Shown piece after piece: positions 58,904 to 64,000 of a stretch of 64,000 nucleotides of DNA. The stretch comes from DATGZH01 sp035297265 (lineage in GTDB: Bacteria > Actinomycetota > Acidimicrobiia > Acidimicrobiales > RAAP-2). The stretch lies in NCBI GenBank assembly GCA_035297265.1, contig DATGZH010000029.1:1-64000 (forward strand), in the 5' to 3' direction. The notes under the pieces were generated by a model. It made no database searches and was not told where the DNA came from. It saw only the letters and a program-made list of their open reading frames with translations. The stretch's first letter is position 1, and every line of letters begins with the position of its first letter. Both the position numbers and the translations under genes were made by a program.

Positions 58904-59581
58904 TCACAGTACGTAGAAGAGTACCCAGAAAAACGTGGCGACGAAGATGATGAAGCCCCAGAAGAAGGTGCTGCCATCGAGGTTCACCCGGAAGAGGCGC
59001 GCCGTGGGCATGGTGGACGTCAGTGCGCCCCCGTCTTCGATGACCGCCCGTCGCATGCGCATCTCCCGGGCGAGCAGGGTCTCGGTCCAGTAGGCACCGG
59101 CCAGCACGAGCACGATGTTCATGGGGGCCCAGCCGATGAAGCACGAGGCGTAACCGCTCGAGCCTGGGAAGAAGGGGAGCTCGGTCAGCTGCCAGATCTG
59201 GAGCCCGACGACGATGAGGGCGCCGAGCACCGCCGTCCAACCGGCCACCTGCCAGTCGAGGACCTCGTCCTTGCGGAAGCGCCCGGTGCCGAAGATGGCG
59301 AGCAGCCCGGCGGCCACCGTGAGGGCCCAGATCGCCGCCCCGGCCCCCGTCGGAGCCGTGACCCCGTTCGGGCGCCAGAGGCCGTCGTTGTTGGCCGACC
59401 GTAGGTAGAAGTAGGCGAACGCCAGGGCGGCGAAGGCGAAGGCCGCGACCCCGATGACGAGCCGACCGCCGGTCCAGAGGGCCCCCTCCTGGGCCCGTAG
59501 CTCGTAGGCGAGCTCCTCAGGGGTCTCGTGGAGCTCCGGGAACGACTCGAACTGCTCGTGGGCCGCCGTGTTCTCAGCCAC
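58904..59581 (-). CDS. ctaE: Cytochrome c oxidase subunit III
   Basis: The 225-residue protein has five helices, with typical subunit III segments (FAYFYLRSANNDG, GWAPMNIVLVLAGAYWTE, the C-terminal FFWGFIIFVATFFWVLF). It has no catalytic metal and stabilises subunit I. The start is GTG 59581 with GGAGG upstream. It follows ctaD by 56 bases. Confidence 0.85.
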   Translation of the reverse strand: MAENTAAHEQFESFPELHETPEELAYELRAQEGALWTGGRLVIGVAAFAFAALAFAYFYLRSANNDGLWRPNGVTAPTGAGAAIWALTVAAGLLAIFGTGRFRKDEVLDWQVAGWTAVLGALIVVGLQIWQLTELPFFPGSSGYASCFIGWAPMNIVLVLAGAYWTETLLAREMRMRRAVIEDGGALTSTMPTARLFRVNLDGSTFFWGFIIFVATFFWVLFYVL

Positions 59582-59637
59582 TGCTCTTGGCCTCCGGGAC
59601 GGGGCTCACCATGGTGAGCGAGGGGACGCGGGCGCGC

Positions 59638-61587
59638 TCAAGCATCGCTCGGACCCCCTGCGCTGCCCACCCCGACCAGGGGTGGGGCCGGTCCGATGTC
59701 CGCCGTGGGCGGGGCGTCGGGCTCGCCGTAGCGGTAGGGGTCGGTGAGCACGACGGGGATGCGCTCGAAGTTGAACCAGGGCACGGGTGTCGCCGTCATC
59801 CACTCCAAACCCCTCGATTCCCACGGGTTGTCGATCGAGCGCTTCGGGTTGATGTAGATGGACCAGACGAAGTTGACGATGAAGATCAGGAACGAGGCGC
59901 CCAGGCAATAGGCGCTGATCGTCGAGAAATCGTTCCAGGTCTGGAGGTTCTGCGCGTACTCGAAGACCCGACGAGGCTGGCCCAGCAGGCCGACGAAGAA
60001 CAGCGGGAAGAACGTCAAGTTGAAGAAGATGAAGAACGTCCAGAAGTGCCACTTGCTGAGTTTCTTGTTCAGCTGCTTGCCGGTGATCTTGGGCAGGTAG
60101 AAGTAGAGCGCGCCGAAGAAGGCGAAGATGAGGCCACCCATGATCGTGTAGTGGAAGTGGGCCATCACGAAGAAGCTCCCGTGCACGGTCACGTTCACCG
60201 GGACGTCGGAGAGGAAGACCCCGGTCACCCCGCCGATGAGGAAATTGAAGAGCATGCCGAGACAGAAGAGCATCGGCGCGTCGAACCGGATCTTGGCCTT
60301 CCAGAGCGTCCCCAGTGTGACGAGGAAGAGGAAGCCGGTCGGGATCGAGATCAGCTCGGTGGTGAGCATGAAGAGCGGCCGCATGTCGGGGTTGATGCCG
60401 CTCTGGAAGAGGTGGTGCTGCCACACGAAGAACGAGAGCAGGGCCACGCCGATCATGCCGGCCGCCGCCACCTTGTACCCGAACAACGGTTTTCTCGTGA
60501 AGACCGGGATCATCTCCATGACGAGGCCGAAGCCGGGCAGCGCCATGATGTAGACCTCGGGGTGACCGAAGAACCAGAAGAGGTTCTGCCACAAGAAGTT
60601 GCTGCCCCCGTGTTCGGTCACGAAGAAGGCCGTCTGGGCGGTGCGGTCAAGGATGCCGACATAGCCGGCCACGATCAGGGTGGGCGTGGCCAGGGTCAAG
60701 AGGGCGCAGGTGGCGAGGATCGACCAGACGAAGATCGGCACCCGGCTCCAGGTCATCCCCGGGCAGCGGTAGTTGATGATCGTCACGCCCAGGTTGAAGC
60801 CGGCCAGGATCATGCCGATCCCGATGACCGCGAAGCCGATGAGGTAGGCGTCCATACCCCCGCCGGCCTGGGTCTGCAGCGGTGCGTAGGCCGTCCAGCC
60901 GGTCGGGAACCCACCCAACGGGATGGCCGCCAGGATGACGAAGTAGCCGGCCATGAAGATCCAGAAGGAGAAGGCCTCGACCCGCGGATAGGCCATGCGG
61001 CGTGACCCGATCATCAGCGGCACGACCCAGTTCCCGAGGGGTCCCACGACGACCGAGGAGGCCATCATCATCATGACCGTGCCGTGCTCGCTCACGAGAG
61101 CGATGTAGGTGCCTGGGCCGAAGACGTGGTTCGTCGGGCTGAGCAGCTCGGTCCGCACCGCCATGGCCAGGAGGCCCCCGGTGAAAAGGAAGAGCAGCAC
61201 GCCCACGAGGTACTGCATGCCGACCACCTTGTGGTCGTCGGTCATGCGGAAGTACCGGCCCCAGCTCCGCTCCTCCACCTGGGGTGCCGGCTCTTTCCCC
61301 AGCATCTTGAGCACCGGATAGGTGAGGGCACCGATCCCGATCATCCAGCCGAGCACACCGAAGCCGAGGCCCATGCAGATGGCGATGTTGTTGGTGCCGC
61401 TGTTCTGCGCGACCGGGTAGTTCCCGCCGATGACGTTGCCCAGCCAGTGGCCGATCAGGTAGCCGCCGACCGCCCCGACGATGGCCCAGATGACGTTGGG
61501 GCGCATCCACTCCGAGCGCGTGTCGATCCACGACCTCTCAACCTCGCCGGGGTACTGCGCGGTGGGCTCGGACGTGTCGACTGCCAT
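59638..61587 (-). CDS. ctaD: Cytochrome c oxidase subunit I (heme-copper, A1 type)
   Basis: The 649-residue protein has the heme a ligand in VSEHGTVMMMM, the CuB/Tyr motif GHPEVYIMALPG with the A1-type glutamate, the CuB pair WQHHLF and the heme pair AHFHYTIMGG. It reduces oxygen to water and pumps protons. It has an extended N-terminus of about 150 residues with two extra helices before the first heme ligand, and a long Pro/Gly C-terminal tail. Length and context fit a caa3/aa3 oxidase. Confidence 0.95.
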   Translation of the reverse strand: MAVDTSEPTAQYPGEVERSWIDTRSEWMRPNVIWAIVGAVGGYLIGHWLGNVIGGNYPVAQNSGTNNIAICMGLGFGVLGWMIGIGALTYPVLKMLGKEPAPQVEERSWGRYFRMTDDHKVVGMQYLVGVLLFLFTGGLLAMAVRTELLSPTNHVFGPGTYIALVSEHGTVMMMMASSVVVGPLGNWVVPLMIGSRRMAYPRVEAFSFWIFMAGYFVILAAIPLGGFPTGWTAYAPLQTQAGGGMDAYLIGFAVIGIGMILAGFNLGVTIINYRCPGMTWSRVPIFVWSILATCALLTLATPTLIVAGYVGILDRTAQTAFFVTEHGGSNFLWQNLFWFFGHPEVYIMALPGFGLVMEMIPVFTRKPLFGYKVAAAGMIGVALLSFFVWQHHLFQSGINPDMRPLFMLTTELISIPTGFLFLVTLGTLWKAKIRFDAPMLFCLGMLFNFLIGGVTGVFLSDVPVNVTVHGSFFVMAHFHYTIMGGLIFAFFGALYFYLPKITGKQLNKKLSKWHFWTFFIFFNLTFFPLFFVGLLGQPRRVFEYAQNLQTWNDFSTISAYCLGASFLIFIVNFVWSIYINPKRSIDNPWESRGLEWMTATPVPWFNFERIPVVLTDPYRYGEPDAPPTADIGPAPPLVGVGSAGGPSDA

Positions 61588-61628
61588 TCAGTCGCCCCCA
61601 ATCTCGCCGGAATGACCGGGACGCGTGC

Positions 61629-62645
61629 TCACGACGACGTCCGTCCCTTGTAGCCGTACTGCTCTTGCTTCGAGTAGGGGTCCACGTTGTCCGGGTAGTA
61701 CCCACCGTCCGCCCCGTTGGCGTCCGGCGTGTAGGTGAAGCTGAACGGAGGCAGCAGCGCCGTGTTGTGCCTGAGTCGCTGCTGGGTCGTCCTGGCCCAG
61801 ACGAAGAAGGCCGCCGGCGAAACGACGGCGCCCTTGTTGAACATGGCCCCGTGCCAGATGCCGCAGAGCTCGGAGCACCGCACGGTGAAGACCCCGGTGT
61901 GCTGGGGCGTCGAGAAGGCCACGTTGTCCTGGCCCGGGTTGGCGTCGGCCTTCACGCCCAGCTGGTACGCCCAGAAGCTGTGGATGACGTCGAGCGACGT
62001 GACGTGGAAGGCCACCGTCGTCCCGACCGGCAGCACGAGCTCGTTCGTCTCGAAGCCGCCGAACGTCGGGTAGCGGTAGGTGAACTTCCACTGCTGGCCG
62101 ATGACCTGGATGGGGAGCACCGTGTGGGAGGTGGGTGTCCAGATCGGGGCGGGACCCTGCCCGCCACCGGCCCCCTCCGGCTGGACGAGCTCGTAGGTAC
62201 CGAAGCCGGCGAGGAAGAGCACCACGACCGTCGTGATCGCTATCCAGGCGGTCGAGATGGCCATGTTGCTGCGGGCCTGCTCGCCCCCGACGGGCTCGGG
62301 ACCCCCCTTGGAGGCCCGCCACATGACGATGGCGTACACCATGTAGATCCAGACGGCGAGGAGCACCGGGAGCGCCATCACGATCAGCACGTTGAAGTCG
62401 AAGACGGCACCGCCGGCGGTCGAGGACATCCGCCCCGGCGGTACGTGGGGCCCGACGAAGACGAGGAAGAGAATGTCGAGGACGACGGAGAGGACGAGCC
62501 AGATGGCGATCAGCCGCCACCAGTGGTGTGGCTCGTGGGTATGGCTGCTCGCCGCCGACGACGATCCGGTCGCCCCTCCACCTGTGGCCGCCTCCGCCGG
62601 CGGCCCGCCGGCCCCTGGGACGGTCGCCTCTGTCTCGTCGCTCAC
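61629..62645 (-). CDS. coxB: Cytochrome c oxidase subunit II (CuA)
   Basis: The 338-residue protein has two membrane helices and an outer cupredoxin domain with all CuA ligands: His222 (DVIHSFW), Cys257, Cys261, His265 and Met268 in CSELCGIWHGAM. It accepts electrons from cytochrome c or a cupredoxin. There is no fused cytochrome c domain. Its GTG overlaps the stop of the cupredoxin gene upstream. Confidence 0.93.
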   Translation of the reverse strand: MSDETEATVPGAGGPPAEAATGGGATGSSSAASSHTHEPHHWWRLIAIWLVLSVVLDILFLVFVGPHVPPGRMSSTAGGAVFDFNVLIVMALPVLLAVWIYMVYAIVMWRASKGGPEPVGGEQARSNMAISTAWIAITTVVVLFLAGFGTYELVQPEGAGGGQGPAPIWTPTSHTVLPIQVIGQQWKFTYRYPTFGGFETNELVLPVGTTVAFHVTSLDVIHSFWAYQLGVKADANPGQDNVAFSTPQHTGVFTVRCSELCGIWHGAMFNKGAVVSPAAFFVWARTTQQRLRHNTALLPPFSFTYTPDANGADGGYYPDNVDPYSKQEQYGYKGRTSS

Positions 62646-63322
62646 GAGACCACCTTCATGAAGCCACCCATGTAGCCGATCGTGCTCATCGGGCCACCGT
62701 TGCCGTAGAGCCAGGCCAGACCGCAGGGGACGAAGCACTGCCAGCGGACGTTGCCCGAGCTCGGACTGACGAACGAGAAGCGGATGATGTTGTGCGGCGA
62801 CTTCAACGTGCACGGTGCCGCCCCACAGAGGTTGGCGTTGCCGCTGTTGCCGTAGAGCGGGACGTTCACACCGAGCGACGGCATGCTGAACGTGTGGGCC
62901 ACGCCGTTGCCGGTGCTGGAGTTGGAGTTGATCACCCGGAACGGTCGGCCGTTGATGGTGGCCACGTTGCCGAAGGTCCCCGTCACCTGGCCGATCTGCT
63001 GGTTGCGCAGCGGGCTCCCCGAGTCGTACTGGATGATCGTCATGTTGATCCGCGTGTTCGGCGGCACGTCCCAGAGCGTTGTGTGCTCCCACTGCCCCTG
63101 CGGCGAGAGCGTCATGTAGGAGACCCAGGTCGGGTTGGAGTAGTTGGGCCCGACGCTGCCGACCGTCTGGAGCGTGATGTTGACCGGCTGACCCGGCTGG
63201 TGATTGGCCGTGAAGTCGATGGTCTGGGGCTCGGACAGCAGTGCGATCACCGTGTAGATGATCACGACGAGGGCGACCGCGAGGAGGCCCAGGGTCAACC
63301 CGATGCGCCCACCCTTGGCCAT
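62642..63322 (-). CDS. Membrane-anchored cupredoxin-like protein with a CuA-like Cys-x3-Cys motif
   Basis: The 226-residue protein has one N-terminal helix (about 5-27) and an outer beta-rich domain. Near the end it has His143 (GVAHTFSM), then Cys196 and Cys200 in WQCFVPCG, then Met212, echoing CuA's His ... Cys-x3-Cys ... Met, but the second CuA histidine is missing. Two more cysteines (LCGAAPC) lie between. It could bind copper as a red, blue or purple site and feed CoxB. It is the first gene of the oxidase operon and overlaps coxB. GGGGAGG precedes the ATG. The homology is inferred from pattern only. Confidence 0.6.
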   Translation of the reverse strand: MAKGGRIGLTLGLLAVALVVIIYTVIALLSEPQTIDFTANHQPGQPVNITLQTVGSVGPNYSNPTWVSYMTLSPQGQWEHTTLWDVPPNTRINMTIIQYDSGSPLRNQQIGQVTGTFGNVATINGRPFRVINSNSSTGNGVAHTFSMPSLGVNVPLYGNSGNANLCGAAPCTLKSPHNIIRFSFVSPSSGNVRWQCFVPCGLAWLYGNGGPMSTIGYMGGFMKVVS

Positions 63323-63458
63323 CTCGCACCTCCCCACCGACGGCCGGGGCGGGGTGTCCCGACCACCGTCACGAGCGGCCCGAACCGCCTCCGACCAGGC
63401 AGCCGAACCGCGAGGGCCTACTCCGTACTGCCGGGGCGGGGCCCTCCCGACAGGACGG

Positions 63459-63487
63459 ACCGTAAATCGGTCAGGACCTGCGGTCAA
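63459..63487 (-). promoter_or_regulatory. Promoter of the cytochrome oxidase operon
   Basis: On the minus strand: -35 TTGACC (63487-63482), 17-base spacer, -10 TACGGT (63464-63459). It would start transcription near 63452 with a leader of about 130 bases before the cupredoxin gene. The rest of the gap (63323-63530) shows no gene. Confidence 0.6.
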
Positions 63488-63530
63488 GCAATCTTCCCAG
63501 GGGGCTCCCAGACCTCGGCGTTCGCCCAGG

Positions 63531-64000
63531 TCAGGGCTCTTCGGCCGCCTGGCTCACCGCGCTGCCACCGGTGCGAAACGCTTCGACGTCGACCGACGGC
63601 AGCCGACCGAGGGCCCGGTCGGCCAGCCGGGAGAACCCGCCCTCGTCGTGGATGGCCCGGCGCAGCACGACGATGAGGGCCGGGAGGGCCCAGAGATCCC
63701 CGCAGACCCAGAGGATCGCCGCGCCGATCTGCTGGTCGGCGTAGGGGCTCAGCGTGACCCCTGGCACGTGCGCGTACACCGGGTACCACGAACTGGTCGT
63801 GAAGATGCTGAGCGACATGGCGAGCACGAACATGACGACGTTCGTGCCGAGCAGCGCACCGATCTGCTCGAAGGCCGCGAGCTTCGGCCGGACCGGGTAC
63901 GAGGGGACGATCTGGAGCCAGAAGAGCAGGCCCGTGACGAAGAAGCTGCCGTGCATCAACCAGATGTGCACGAACTGGTTGTTCTCGGCCAGGTCGAACA
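63531..64000 (-). CDS. CtaG-family (caa3_CtaG) protein, 5' end outside the window
   Basis: The frame is open to the right edge, so the N-terminus is missing. The visible 156 residues begin FDLAENNQFVHIWLMHGSFFVTG, contain several helices and end in a soluble tail. SSWYPVYAHVPGVTLSPYADQQIGAAILW matches the same region of the ctaG product at 57942-58754 (SSWYQAFHHGA ... PADQQLSTVILW), so it is a paralogue. It probably precedes the oxidase operon as an assembly factor. Confidence 0.78.
   Translation of the reverse strand, partial: FDLAENNQFVHIWLMHGSFFVTGLLFWLQIVPSYPVRPKLAAFEQIGALLGTNVVMFVLAMSLSIFTTSSWYPVYAHVPGVTLSPYADQQIGAAILWVCGDLWALPALIVVLRRAIHDEGGFSRLADRALGRLPSVDVEAFRTGGSAVSQAAEEP

Noticed and set aside
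1..64000. tRNA, rRNA, CRISPR arrays, integrases, prophage genes or replication origin
   Set aside because: None was recognised by eye. A covariance-model search would be needed to exclude small RNA genes.

Overview
The window is about 64 kb of very GC-rich, densely coded DNA. Genes are tightly packed with many four-base stop/start overlaps (GTGA, ATGA) and many GTG starts. The mix of families points to an actinobacterium, most likely an uncultured member of the Acidimicrobiia or a close relative: an actinobacterial aa3-type oxidase locus with two CtaG-like proteins, HxlR and ArsR regulators, TIGR03086 and LLM proteins, an epimerase/GT2/DUF2064/methyltransferase/molybdo-oxidoreductase cluster, and cysteine-bearing BNR-type secreted repeats. 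This placement is inferred from gene content; no rRNA or tRNA gene was seen. A striking shared feature is the promoter layout. At thirteen genes on both strands a -10 hexamer close to TANNNT lies exactly six bases before the start codon, which predicts leaderless mRNAs and fixes several starts.

Layout, left to right. 0-9.2 kb: a secreted repeat protein cut by the window edge, an ABC exporter, a membrane protein, a frameshifted HTH-TOBE gene, then a cytochrome P450 with a DUF1214 partner, a PAPS-type sulfotransferase and an LLM flavin enzyme. 9.3-15.2 kb: a secreted beta-propeller/Ig protein, a DSD1-type PLP enzyme, a small secreted protein and an MMPL transporter. 15.2-23.5 kb: an envelope-sugar and redox cluster with an epimerase carrying a four-cysteine insert, GT2, DUF2064, a methyltransferase, a multi-pass GT39-like protein, a membrane molybdopterin oxidoreductase and a two-component system. 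23.4-32.3 kb: a CoA transferase, an ArsR-type regulator with an oversized N-terminal domain and a divergent small gene, a rhomboid protease, an SDR, glutamate decarboxylase, a TIGR03086 protein, a universal stress protein and an MFS permease.

32.4-37.4 kb: two tandem HtrA-like proteases without signal peptides, divergent from an HxlR regulator whose probable operator fills the promoter spacer; a pilin-like secreted protein; and a Fic protein fused to an AbiEi-like antitoxin domain, preceded by two matching inverted repeats. 37.4-41.1 kb: a cysD-cysN-cysC-cysQ sulfate activation operon, which would supply PAPS to the sulfotransferase at 7 kb. 41.2-44.8 kb: a TetR regulator, an amidase, and a TnpB-only element with structured RNA at its right end that truncates a methyltransferase gene.

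44.8-54.9 kb: a ferredoxin / NuoF-like / ferric-reductase-like / ApbE / Ser-Thr-rich protein operon, divergent from an OmpR-type two-component system followed by a GtrA-fused GT2, an ArnT-like GT39 and a 55-residue membrane peptide. The same PhoP-box-like direct repeat occurs before both divergent operons and before the GT2 gene, so this block looks like one regulon. 54.9-64 kb: a phosphotransferase, then a cytochrome oxidase locus: TlpA and SCO1 chaperones and an unknown membrane protein, converging on ctaG, a 34-residue membrane peptide, ctaE, ctaD, coxB, a cupredoxin with a CuA-like double-cysteine motif, and a second CtaG-like gene that runs off the right edge.
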